A stretch of 64,000 nt of DNA from Thermococcus guaymasensis DSM 11113. Its GTDB lineage: Archaea; Methanobacteriota_B; Thermococci; Thermococcales; Thermococcaceae. Of the stretch, positions 24,617-32,013 are shown piece after piece. The position numbers and the translations under genes are program-made. The stretch is taken from NCBI RefSeq assembly GCF_000816105.1, contig NZ_CP007140.1:1018388-1082387 (forward strand). The letters run 5' to 3'. Under the pieces are notes generated by a model, which did not search any database, was not told the DNA's origin, and worked only from the letters and a program-made list of their open reading frames with translations. Each line of letters starts with the position of its first letter. The first letter of the stretch is position 1.

Positions 24617-24649
24617 CCTTTCCTCCCCTCGTGAAAGGTGGGCTCAACC
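24611..24649 (+). repeat. Interrupted inverted repeat at the end of the AIR-synthase-like gene
   Basis: Arms GGTTGA plus CCTTTC (24611-24622) pair with GAAAGG (24633-24638) and TCAACC (24644-24649), leaving a 10-base loop and a 5-base bulge. It overlaps the stop codon. It may end transcription or protect the mRNA 3' end. The rest of the gap 24617-24806 has no gene; 24660-24735 is GC-rich with GTGATGA and CGATGA boxes and pairing CCCCC/GGGGG tracts, possibly a further small RNA. Confidence 0.5.
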
Positions 24650-24806
24650 ACAAAAACATGTCACTAGTAGTGATGAGGCCCCGGTTCCCCCGAAAGCCCT
24701 CCGATGAAGATTGGGGGAGGAAAAGTGGCTGAAGATCGCTTATGAGGTAGGTGAAAGCCTTTGTCCTAACTTGGGACGAGGATCTTGCATACAAGAGAGA
24801 AACATT

Positions 24807-24951
24807 ATGAGGAGGCGCATTTGTATCACAGTGAGCGAACAGATTTTGGCTTTTATTGAGGAGAACGACTTTCAGAAGTCGGCTTTTTTTGAGGCTGCAG
24901 CTCTTTTGTATATTGCAATGTGGAAAGGAGAACGCTCAGAATCGAAAATTC
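24807..24951 (+). pseudogene. Fragment of a ribbon-helix-helix (CopG/VapB-like) protein running into tRNA-Ile
   Basis: From an ATG at 24807 the frame gives about 48 residues with the ribbon-helix-helix pattern: strand RRRICITVS, helix EQILAFIEEND, then FQKSAFFEAAALLYIAMWKG (the usual SxFxxxA helix). The frame has no stop before the tRNA gene and continues through its antisense strand to 25061. A native gene would not end this way, so the 3' end was probably lost. It lies exactly at the 3' side of tRNA-Ile, the classic integration side for archaeal elements. Confidence 0.45.
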
Positions 24952-25029
24952 TGGTGGGCCCGCGGGGCTTCGAACCCCGGACCTCCCGCTTATCAGGCGG
25001 GCGCTCTGACCAGGCTGAGCCACGGGCCC
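24952..25029 (-). tRNA. tRNA-Ile (GAT anticodon)
   Basis: The minus strand folds as a full cloverleaf: acceptor GGGCCCG with CGGGCCC, D arm GCTCAGCCTGGTCAGAGC, anticodon stem CCCGC/GCGGG around loop CTGATAA with anticodon GAT, and T arm with GGTTCGAA. The CCA end is encoded. It follows tRNA-Glu after 10 bases, so both come from one transcript. No intron is seen. Confidence 0.97.
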
Positions 25030-25039
25030 GCGAGAATTC

Positions 25040-25117
25040 TGGTGCCCCGGCCGGGATTTGAACCCGGGTCGCGGGATCGAGAGTCCCGCATGATTGACCG
25101 GGCTACACCACCGGGGC
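25040..25117 (-). tRNA. tRNA-Glu (CTC anticodon)
   Basis: The minus strand has acceptor GCCCCGG pairing with CCGGGGC, D arm TGTAGCCCGGTCAATCA, anticodon stem CGGGA/TCCCG with loop CTCTCGA giving anticodon CTC, and T arm with GGTTCAAATCC. The CCA end is encoded. It is the first gene of the tRNA pair and reads codon GAG. Confidence 0.96.
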
Positions 25118-25144
25118 GCGTCCGAGATTAAGGGTGAGGGAGGG

Positions 25145-25159
25145 TTTAAAAAGTTTTCG
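25145..25159 (-). promoter_or_regulatory. BRE/TATA promoter of the tRNA-Glu/tRNA-Ile pair
   Basis: The minus strand reads CGAAAACTTTTTAAA, a strong BRE plus TATA box whose centre is about 32 bases before the tRNA-Glu 5' end, giving a start a few bases ahead of the mature tRNA. It overlaps the 3' end of the flippase gene. Confidence 0.75.
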
Positions 25160-26294
25160 GATCGAGGAGGAGCGTTGCGAGCAGGTGAGCAAAGACCCAT
25201 GCGATCCCTATTCCGGTTATGCCGTACTCTGGCAGGAGAAAATAACTAAGAGCCAGAAAAGACGAACCCCTGACGAGGTTTACTGCGAGAATTCTGCTAG
25301 GTTTGCCTTTGACGGTGAGGGCTGAAATGCCAAGATAAACGAACCCAAACGGTCCAAGTCCAAGGGCGATGAGCTTGAGCATTGGAAGGGCTTTGGTATA
25401 ATCCTCTCCAAAGATCGAGAGAACGTGTGTCCCGAGGCTGAAGACGCCCGCTGTTGCCAGAAGCCAGTAGACCAACACAATGACCAGTGATTTTCTAAAG
25501 AGTTTTCTATCGCCGTCCCGCATAAGAACGGTGGAGAGCGCGACTATTGGGGTCATCAGAAGGTTTCCCACTGTGAAGCCAACGTAGTAGTAGCCCGTCC
25601 ACTCCCGTCCAAGCTCCATGAGGATAATAGTGGGCATCAAGTAGACCGGAAGGACGTTAACGAGGGATCCGAGATAGTTGCTCATGGATATGGCAAAGCT
25701 CTCTCTTATGAACTTCAGGTCGAGAGTGGGGGAAATCTCTCCTTTAAACTCTCTCAGGCCAAAGGCCGTAGCCAGAGCAAGGCCCACTGAAGTTGCCAGC
25801 ACCATTCCCGCTGCTTTCAGTGCTCGGGTGGGGAGGAGAAAGAGGATCCTCAGGCCGTAGAGGAAGCTCATCTTGACGTATACATCCGTTCTCCGGAGGG
25901 GAATGGAAACGAAGCCAAGGGCGTTGTAAAGCGCGCCGAAGACGCAGGTCAGATACGCTCCGATAACAATTTCAGGTGCCTCAATGATGTTCCCGGGATT
26001 TGTCACCACGTATGCAGTTGTAAGGCCGATTGAGAGCAGTAACATTGTTATTATCGTTGTGCCGGTGGCACTTTTTCCGTATTCCTTGTAGAACCTAATT
26101 AGGCCAACGTTCAACCCGATTGTTGAGAGCGCAAAAACGAGGTTTATGAAAGATATCAGCGCAGAGGCGGTTCCTACATCCTCCGGTGAGTACAGCCTTG
26201 CGGCAAAAATCCAGAAAAAGAGGCCGCTTACGGCCATCACAATCGTTGCGAGACTCAGGTCTGTGGTGGATTTAAGGAGGGTCTTCAGCTCCAC
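25146..26294 (-). CDS. Polysaccharide/oligosaccharide flippase (MATE/Wzx superfamily)
   Basis: The 382-residue protein has about 12 membrane helices and begins LLKSTTDLSLATIVMAVSGLFFWIFAARLYSPEDVGTAS, the typical opening of Wzx-type flippases. It would move lipid-linked sugars across the membrane, supplying AglB whose gene lies just upstream and overlaps by 10 bases. The start is GTG at 26294. The C-terminus ends soon after the last helix, a little shorter than many flippases (about 420-480 residues). The 3' end carries the tRNA promoter. Confidence 0.82.
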   Translation of the reverse strand: MELKTLLKSTTDLSLATIVMAVSGLFFWIFAARLYSPEDVGTASALISFINLVFALSTIGLNVGLIRFYKEYGKSATGTTIITMLLLSIGLTTAYVVTNPGNIIEAPEIVIGAYLTCVFGALYNALGFVSIPLRRTDVYVKMSFLYGLRILFLLPTRALKAAGMVLATSVGLALATAFGLREFKGEISPTLDLKFIRESFAISMSNYLGSLVNVLPVYLMPTIILMELGREWTGYYYVGFTVGNLLMTPIVALSTVLMRDGDRKLFRKSLVIVLVYWLLATAGVFSLGTHVLSIFGEDYTKALPMLKLIALGLGPFGFVYLGISALTVKGKPSRILAVNLVRGSSFLALSYFLLPEYGITGIGIAWVFAHLLATLLLDPKTF

Positions 26295-28651
26295 CCGTCT
26301 GACCTCCTGAAGACGCCTCTGTCCAGAATGCGGTCGCCCTTGAGGTACGTGTATCTGATCACGGCTCCCTTGACATCTGGGGGTATCCTGAACTCTCTCA
26401 TTCCCGAGACGTTGTAAACCTGGTAGAACACCCTCTCCCCATTGTCGGTGTAGCCGTATATCCTCAGCGTGTCGCCGGTTGCGTTTTCAAACCTGAGAAC
26501 TGGTTCGTCTTCGCGGACGAGGGCGACGTTTGGGTGGAGAAGCCCGAATACCTTAACCATCCCACCATCCGTGTAAACGAGCTCGTAATCCTGGGGGTAG
26601 TCATTCGTGAACATGAGCCGGGCGAAAGGCGTCTTAAACGTGTCCCCATCCATCAGCACAGCGTAGCCGTAGTTCAGGTTGACATAGAGGTAGGCATTGC
26701 CAGCTTTTTCGCCGGTTACGTTTGCCAGGTAGACGCCGTTTTTGTCTTCTATCCACGTTTCTTTGGGTATGAACTGGGCTCCTGCGGCGTTCACAAGGAC
26801 GTTCCAAGCCACCCCATTTTTCCTAACAGCCGCTTGGTAGTTTCCGTTCTGGAACAGTGCGGTGTCGCCGTAGGTTCCCACGAAGGGCATGACAATCAGG
26901 ACGTAGCCGTTTGTTCGGCCGGCTGTCGCCTTAACTGACTCCCACTTTAGCATAGTGTCAAAGGAGACCGTGATGTAGTCCACCCCAAGCTCCAGGAGGT
27001 TTTCCTTTGTTGTTTTCCCTAAGTAGAACTTCGAGACCAGTTCGCTCGGTGTTCCCTGGGCAACCGCCGCCCTGTGGGAGAAGTACGTTACCCAGTGGCC
27101 GTGATCCCACCATGTGAGCACGATATCGTTTTCGTTCGAAATGTCGCTAAGATACTTCAGGGCATTTTCCCAGTGTTCATCTACTATTGGTTTCACCTCA
27201 TATGTTGCTTTCACTGAGTGGTAGCCTCCCACGAGGAGCAGGGCTGTGAGTGTGAGGGCCCCGAGTGGGCGTGCGTTTTCGCGGGTAAGCTTAAGGATCT
27301 CTGCCCCTCCAATCCCCCCAAGCAGTGCCAGGCCAAGCGACCCTATGAAAAGGAACCTGGTCCAGTAACCAGCCAGGACAATGAGCGGAAGGGAAGAGCC
27401 GAGGGCAAACGCGTCGGATAGGCGGGGCTTCCTTAGGGAGAGGGGGTAGAGCAGGGGGAAGACCAGGAGCACGTGGTAGGCCGTCTTAATATCCCACCAC
27501 TCTGGCTTTGACATCTCTGCCGTTGCCGCCCCTCCAAATGTGGTGAGTCCAGCGGAGAGGAGTTCAAACGTACCGCTGTACTTCCAGAGCAGACCTATAA
27601 AAACTAGGGCCATGATGCCCAGAGTACCCGCGGTTCCAATTTTTTTGAGCTTTTCGGGAACCTTTGATTTTAGTGCCCACAGCGCCCCGATTATTAAGAC
27701 CGTTACGGGCAGGATAATAACGAGATGGAGCGCGAGGTAGACGTCTTCGAGGGGCCCTGGCTTTATTCCGGTGAGTTTCAGGAGCTGCTCCCCCTGCCAG
27801 TTCCCCTCCCAGAACATTCCGAAGCCAAGGACGCGTCCCATGGCAGAGGCGATGAGGGCGGCGATTCCCGTTGAGAGGGCCATGAGAAGTGCGTCGATGA
27901 ACCTGTTCTCTCTCATAAAGGAATACGCCGAAACACTGAGTGCAACGAAGAGCGGGAGGACGAGGACTATGTAGTAGGCACTCCAGAAGGCGCTTGAGAA
28001 GCCGCCGGCGAGGCCAGCGAGGGTATAGAGAACTGTTTTTTTCCGGGGGTTTTTCTCAAACAGGGCCAGCGAGAAGAACAGGAGCACGATCGAGTACCAG
28101 AAGAGGGCATAGTTGTCGCCCCTGTAGTAGTTCGCCATTGACCTGAAAATGTGGCCGAATGTGAGGGCCAATATAAGTGAAGATAGAATTGCTGCTTTCT
28201 CGGAGTGAATTCTCCGGACAGTGTAGTAGAGGGCCAGAACCGTCAGCGCGCCAAATATGGGAGGCACCAGTTTAAATGCCCCGTATGCTGAGAGCCCAAG
28301 CACTTTCCCGATGGTGTAAATCACGTACGGAGCCCCCCACATGCCCTTTGGGTGGAAGTGATTGATCAGAAAGCCCCAGGGGCCGAGGGCGTAGGGGAAG
28401 TAGTTTGCCCACCCGTGCTCCGTCACGTATTCAAGGTAAGCAAGATGGAAGTATGGATCATACCCTATTGGGTACCTGAGTCTGTAGGGAATAAGGCGTA
28501 TAACAAGCGCGATTAGTGTTATTAGGGCTGGAATGAGGGGCTTTGGAATTGATTTTATTGATTTAAGTACTAGATGTGCTACTGAGACTTTCCTTTTTTC
28601 TGATGTACTTTCAGTTGTCTCCTTTTTCTTTCTCCCTCTTTTCCTCGTCAT
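26285..28651 (-). CDS. aglB: Oligosaccharyltransferase AglB (STT3 family)
   Basis: The 788-residue protein has a basic N-terminus, about 13 helices and a soluble C-terminal domain facing outside. The catalytic-site aspartate region GYDPYFHLAYLEY lies near residue 75, a second acidic site NYYRGDNYALFWYS near residue 175, and WWDHG near residue 515 stands where WWDYG is the rule. It transfers a glycan from a dolichol carrier to Asn in N-x-S/T sequons of surface proteins. I chose ATG 28651 (AGGTGCAAGGGC upstream); ATG 28684 is in frame. The C-terminal domain ends in a beta-rich part. The nearby 28.7-40.5 kb genes encode likely substrates. Confidence 0.92.
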   Translation of the reverse strand: MTRKRGRKKKETTESTSEKRKVSVAHLVLKSIKSIPKPLIPALITLIALVIRLIPYRLRYPIGYDPYFHLAYLEYVTEHGWANYFPYALGPWGFLINHFHPKGMWGAPYVIYTIGKVLGLSAYGAFKLVPPIFGALTVLALYYTVRRIHSEKAAILSSLILALTFGHIFRSMANYYRGDNYALFWYSIVLLFFSLALFEKNPRKKTVLYTLAGLAGGFSSAFWSAYYIVLVLPLFVALSVSAYSFMRENRFIDALLMALSTGIAALIASAMGRVLGFGMFWEGNWQGEQLLKLTGIKPGPLEDVYLALHLVIILPVTVLIIGALWALKSKVPEKLKKIGTAGTLGIMALVFIGLLWKYSGTFELLSAGLTTFGGAATAEMSKPEWWDIKTAYHVLLVFPLLYPLSLRKPRLSDAFALGSSLPLIVLAGYWTRFLFIGSLGLALLGGIGGAEILKLTRENARPLGALTLTALLLVGGYHSVKATYEVKPIVDEHWENALKYLSDISNENDIVLTWWDHGHWVTYFSHRAAVAQGTPSELVSKFYLGKTTKENLLELGVDYITVSFDTMLKWESVKATAGRTNGYVLIVMPFVGTYGDTALFQNGNYQAAVRKNGVAWNVLVNAAGAQFIPKETWIEDKNGVYLANVTGEKAGNAYLYVNLNYGYAVLMDGDTFKTPFARLMFTNDYPQDYELVYTDGGMVKVFGLLHPNVALVREDEPVLRFENATGDTLRIYGYTDNGERVFYQVYNVSGMREFRIPPDVKGAVIRYTYLKGDRILDRGVFRRSDGWS

Positions 28652-28681
28652 GCCCTTGCACCTGATCCGGGTTGACTTTCT

Positions 28682-28716
28682 CATATATATCTCTGACGGA
28701 GCAGAAACGTTATATT
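28682..28716. promoter_or_regulatory. Divergent promoter pair for aglB and the repeat protein
   Basis: The gap 28652-28748 holds ATATATATG on the minus strand (28682-28690), about 35 bases before the aglB ATG, and GTTATATT on the plus strand (28709-28716), about 37 bases before the ATG at 28749. Both are TATA-like and lie back to back, so aglB and the sequon-rich protein may be co-regulated. Confidence 0.5.
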
Positions 28717-28748
28717 GGTGAAGGTCGGTATAAACCAGGTGGTCTCTA

Positions 28749-29552
28749 ATGGAGAAAAAGCTTAAGGTCTGGCTTAGCTTCCTGACTGTGGTTGTCATAC
28801 TCCTCTTACTCGTGGACATCGGGGCTGTAATGGTCGCGTTGGGTGTCAAGGGAAAGGCAGCTTCTGCCGTGGATCAGGCAATAGACTCGCTGGAGGAGCT
28901 GAAGAGCAAGACGTTTCAGGTAAAAGTGCCTATCCACAGGACAGTGAAAGTGCCGGTCAACACCACCGTTAAAGTACATGTCTCCAAGACCTTCGACGTA
29001 AGGATCGAGAAAACGGTAGAGGTGGAAGTTGACAAAGACTTCAATGTAAACATCTCTGACACTGTGGAAGTTCCGATAAACCAGGAGGTCAGCTTTGACG
29101 TGCCTATAGACCAGGTCGTTGACGTTCCAATAAACACCGTCACTAAAGTTCACATAGTTCAGACGGTTAATACAACCGCCTACAACAAGGAGAAGAACCT
29201 GACCCTGAACGTCACAGTCCCGATCGACAAGTGGGTGGACGTTCCCATAAACACTACCGTGAAAGTCCGTATAAATACCACAGTCCCAGTTACGACTCTC
29301 GTGAACACCACCACAACGGTTCCAATTGACACGACGGCGGTTGTTCCGTTCCACGACACTCTGGAGGTTCCCATAAACACGACCGTAGAGGTTCCCTTTG
29401 ATGACTACATTGATGTTCCAATAAACCAGGAGCTTGAGGTTCCAATTGACATAGAGTTCACTATGAACCTGACCGCCGAGGATCTGGGTCTCGACGAGAT
29501 GATAGACCAGCTGGTGGACATGCTTGAAGATATCCAGGCTGGTTTGGGCTGA
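28749..29552 (+). CDS. Membrane-anchored short-repeat protein rich in N-glycosylation sequons
   Basis: The 267-residue protein begins with a membrane anchor or signal (residues 8-35) and a short helix. Residues about 55-240 are built of near-repeats of 8-16 residues of the form VxVPINTTVxVP (for example TVKVPVNTTVKVHV, VDVPINTTVKVRI, LEVPINTTVEVPF, IDVPINQELEVPI). The alternation of Val and Pro-Ile suggests stacked beta strands, a fibre or solenoid. At least ten N-x-S/T sequons lie in it. It ends in an acidic amphipathic helix. I know no function; it may be a glycosylated surface fibre made opposite aglB. GGTGG precedes the ATG. Confidence 0.85.
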   Translation: MEKKLKVWLSFLTVVVILLLLVDIGAVMVALGVKGKAASAVDQAIDSLEELKSKTFQVKVPIHRTVKVPVNTTVKVHVSKTFDVRIEKTVEVEVDKDFNVNISDTVEVPINQEVSFDVPIDQVVDVPINTVTKVHIVQTVNTTAYNKEKNLTLNVTVPIDKWVDVPINTTVKVRINTTVPVTTLVNTTTTVPIDTTAVVPFHDTLEVPINTTVEVPFDDYIDVPINQELEVPIDIEFTMNLTAEDLGLDEMIDQLVDMLEDIQAGLG

Positions 29553-29599
29553 GCCGTTAAACCTAAAAGCCCTCCTTTCAATTTTTCTGCGGTGAGCCA

Positions 29600-30709
29600 A
29601 TGGACGTTTCGGTAGTTTTGCCGACGATGAACGAGGAAGAGGCCATCAGAATAGTTCTTCCCCGGATAAAGACTGTTCTCAATAGAATGGGCTTAAATTA
29701 CGAGATAATAGTCGTAGATAAGAGCGAGGACAGAACCCCAGAAATAGCAAGGGAACTGGGGGCAACGGTGGTACGTCAGAAGGGCAAAGGGTACGGCGAT
29801 GCGTACCTTGAGGGGTTTAAACGGGCAAAGGGAAAGTACATCCTGATGCTGGATCCGGACGGGAGCTACGACCCCGAGGACATACCGGCGCTTCTGGAAC
29901 CCCTTCTAAAAGATGAAGCCGACTTTGTAATAGGTTCCCGGCTTAAAGGTGAGATTGACCCCGGAGCGATGCCGTGGCTCCACAGGCGCGTGGGGAACCC
30001 CTTACTCACCTGGATCCTCGACCTGTTCTTCAAGGCTGGGATCTCCGACGCTCACTGCGGGATGAGGGCAATAAAGCGGGAAGCCCTTGAAAAGCTCCCG
30101 CTTAAGTGCAGGGGCATGGAGTTTGCCAGCGAGATGGTGATTGAGGCCGCCAAACACGGGCTCCGGATAAAGGAAGTACCAATACGGTACCACAGGAGGA
30201 TCGGGAAATCAAAGCTCAGCTCCTTTAAGGACGGCTGGAGACACCTCAGGCTGATGCTCCTCTACTCCCCGACCCATCTCTTCCTCGTTCCTGGTCTCTT
30301 GTTGTTTGTACTGGGAATTTTTCTCCTAACGTACACCTACGTTTTTGAGCCCATAAGGCTTCACACGATGATACTGGGCTCTCTCCTTCTCATTACTGGA
30401 ACACAGGTTATTAGCTTTGGTGTTTCTGCAAAGGTGTATGCCGTTAAAGAGGGGTTTGAAAAGCCCGACAGGATAACACGATTCTTCATGAGGTACTCGA
30501 TCCTGGAGGAGGGCCTCTTGGTTGGAGGGATCTTCCTGTTAGTCGGCCTCGTGCTTGGCGTTAGGCTCTTCCTTCAATGGAGGGAAGCGAACTACGGTGC
30601 CCTCTTTCACATACGGGAGGCAGTCCTGATACTCACCCTCATAACCCTCGGCCTTCAGGTGGTCTTCTTTTCGTTCTTCATTAGTATATATATGCTGAAG
30701 GAGGGTTAG
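29600..30709 (+). CDS. GT2 dolichol-phosphate-sugar synthase-like glycosyltransferase
   Basis: The 369-residue protein has an N-terminal GT-A domain: VVLPTMNEEEAI, VVDKSEDRTPEIA, and MLDPDGSYDPEDIP with the metal-binding Asp residues near residues 92-94, plus GMRAIKREALEKLPL. Residues about 235-365 hold four membrane helices, as in dolichyl-phosphate glucose/mannose synthases. It would load a sugar from a nucleotide donor to dolichol phosphate at the cytoplasmic face, feeding the glycan carried to AglB. ATG 29600 follows GGTGAGCCA. It overlaps nothing but lies 2 bases before the next glycosyltransferase. Confidence 0.88.
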   Translation: MDVSVVLPTMNEEEAIRIVLPRIKTVLNRMGLNYEIIVVDKSEDRTPEIARELGATVVRQKGKGYGDAYLEGFKRAKGKYILMLDPDGSYDPEDIPALLEPLLKDEADFVIGSRLKGEIDPGAMPWLHRRVGNPLLTWILDLFFKAGISDAHCGMRAIKREALEKLPLKCRGMEFASEMVIEAAKHGLRIKEVPIRYHRRIGKSKLSSFKDGWRHLRLMLLYSPTHLFLVPGLLLFVLGIFLLTYTYVFEPIRLHTMILGSLLLITGTQVISFGVSAKVYAVKEGFEKPDRITRFFMRYSILEEGLLVGGIFLLVGLVLGVRLFLQWREANYGALFHIREAVLILTLITLGLQVVFFSFFISIYMLKEG

Positions 30710-30711
30710 CG

Positions 30712-31848
30712 TTGCGGGTTCTCATCGTCTCCCCCTATTTTCCCCCGGAAGGTGGGGGCCTTGAGAGCTACGCCCTTACGATGGTCGAGGACCTCGTTGA
30801 AGAACATGAGGTAAGGGTTCTCTGCATGAGCAGGTTCAAATCGTCCCGCGAGAACCTCTCGGTGAAGGGAAAAACCGTACAGGTGGAGAGGGTGAAGGCC
30901 CTCGTGTTCTTGAACACTCCTGTGAGCCTAAAATTCCCCCTAAGGCTTCTCTCACTTGTTAAGGAGTGGCGGCCGGACGTTATCGTGGCGCATACCCCCG
31001 TCCCCTTCGCCGCTGACACGGCTGCGTTCGCCTCTTTTCTCCTCGGGACTCCTCTTGTTGTCGTTTACCACACCCTCGGCCTTAAAAAGGGCTCCTTCCT
31101 CGACGTAATCGCCTCGGTGTACTCAAAGACGATAGAAATGTTTACGCTCTCCAGGGCCCGTCTCCTTGTGGCCGTCTCTCCCTCCGTTAAGAATTACCTG
31201 CGAAAAAAAGGTTTTCGTTCTCTTATTATCCCCCCAAGACCCAAACGCGAACTTCTTGAGGCATCATTGGAGCTTGCGAAAAAAGAAAAAGTTGTTCTCT
31301 TCGTTGGTCAGCTTTCCCGTTCTTACCGCTTCAAGAACTTTGAGCTCCTCCTAAGGGCCTTTGCCGAGGCTTCGGAGGGCCATTCCGAGTGGGAGCTCTG
31401 GGTCGTGGGGGGCGGTGATGAGCTGCCCCGCTACCGTGCCCTGGTAGCGGAGCTCGGAGTGGGTGAAAGGGTGAGGTTTTTTGGTTCGGTTTCCGATCCC
31501 AAAAAACTCGCCTGGATATACTCAAAGGCCTCGATCATAGTTCTCCCTTCTTCTTTTGAGTCGTTCGGCCTCGTCGTTCTTGAAGGTGCACTGTTTGGTG
31601 CTGTTCCAGTCGTTTCGCAGGTAGTTGCTCGGAACATTTCTCCAACCTATCCGAGGATTGGCAGAGCTTCGTACGTGTTACGGCAAAAGGCGGAGCTTTC
31701 TTCGATATTAAACGAGCTGTTTGAGAATCCAAAAACTTTAAAAAAGCTTTCAGCGATTCTATCAAAGAGTGGAGGATCTGAAAAACTCGTTAAAGAGTCT
31801 GAATGCCTTAGAGTTCTTTCAGAGCTTAATCTTTTGGAAAAATTTTGA
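30712..31848 (+). CDS. GT4-family glycosyltransferase
   Basis: The 378-residue protein has the GT-B/GT4 layout: VSPYFPPEGGGLESYALTMV at the N-terminus, HTPVPFAADTAAF, then VVLFVGQLSRSYRFKNFELLLRAF and VLPSSFESFGLVVLEGALFGAVPVV, in which ExFGxxxLE is the nucleotide-sugar site. It starts with TTG, 2 bases after the previous stop, with GGAGG upstream, so the two are coupled. The gene probably adds a sugar to the N-glycan lipid precursor; donor and acceptor are unknown. The 3' third is more AT-rich than the 5' part. Confidence 0.87.
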   Translation: MRVLIVSPYFPPEGGGLESYALTMVEDLVEEHEVRVLCMSRFKSSRENLSVKGKTVQVERVKALVFLNTPVSLKFPLRLLSLVKEWRPDVIVAHTPVPFAADTAAFASFLLGTPLVVVYHTLGLKKGSFLDVIASVYSKTIEMFTLSRARLLVAVSPSVKNYLRKKGFRSLIIPPRPKRELLEASLELAKKEKVVLFVGQLSRSYRFKNFELLLRAFAEASEGHSEWELWVVGGGDELPRYRALVAELGVGERVRFFGSVSDPKKLAWIYSKASIIVLPSSFESFGLVVLEGALFGAVPVVSQVVARNISPTYPRIGRASYVLRQKAELSSILNELFENPKTLKKLSAILSKSGGSEKLVKESECLRVLSELNLLEKF

Positions 31849-31918
31849 AAATAGTGTGTGTTTTTTTGTGAAATTTGTTTCTATGCCTTCAATTATTAAA
31901 TAATGCCCGGTAATCCAG

Positions 31919-31934
31919 CGAAAGGTTTATATTT
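31919..31934 (+). promoter_or_regulatory. Strong BRE/TATA promoter of the giant surface protein
   Basis: CGAAAGG (BRE, 31919-31925) is joined to TTTATATTT (TATA, 31926-31934). A start near 31955 would give a leader of about 60 bases, longer than usual here, ending with AGGTGAAGTAGT before ATG 32014. High expression fits a surface layer protein. Confidence 0.7.
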
Positions 31935-31965
31935 ATCCGGTTGTCTATAAGGTATTGGCCTTCCA

Positions 31966-31979
31966 TGAGGCCGGCCTCA
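31966..31979 (+). promoter_or_regulatory. Palindrome TGAGGCCGGCCTCA in the surface-protein leader
   Basis: The 14-base perfect palindrome lies about ten bases after the expected start site. As RNA it can only form an intermolecular or very short hairpin, as DNA it could bind a dimeric regulator; GGCC is also echoed at 31957. No factor is known. Confidence 0.4.
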
Positions 31980-32013
31980 AAGAGTGGCAAAAAAGGAAGG
32001 TAGGTGAAGTAGT

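Noticed and set aside
24711-25061. 116-codon ORF as one intact gene
   Set aside because: Its last third is the antisense of tRNA-Ile; only the 48-residue RHH part from 24807 is protein-like.
28806-29600. Long open frame (264 codons) antisense to the repeat protein
   Set aside because: It is a shadow produced by the repeated codons of the plus-strand gene, has no ribosome site and gives a biased, domainless protein.
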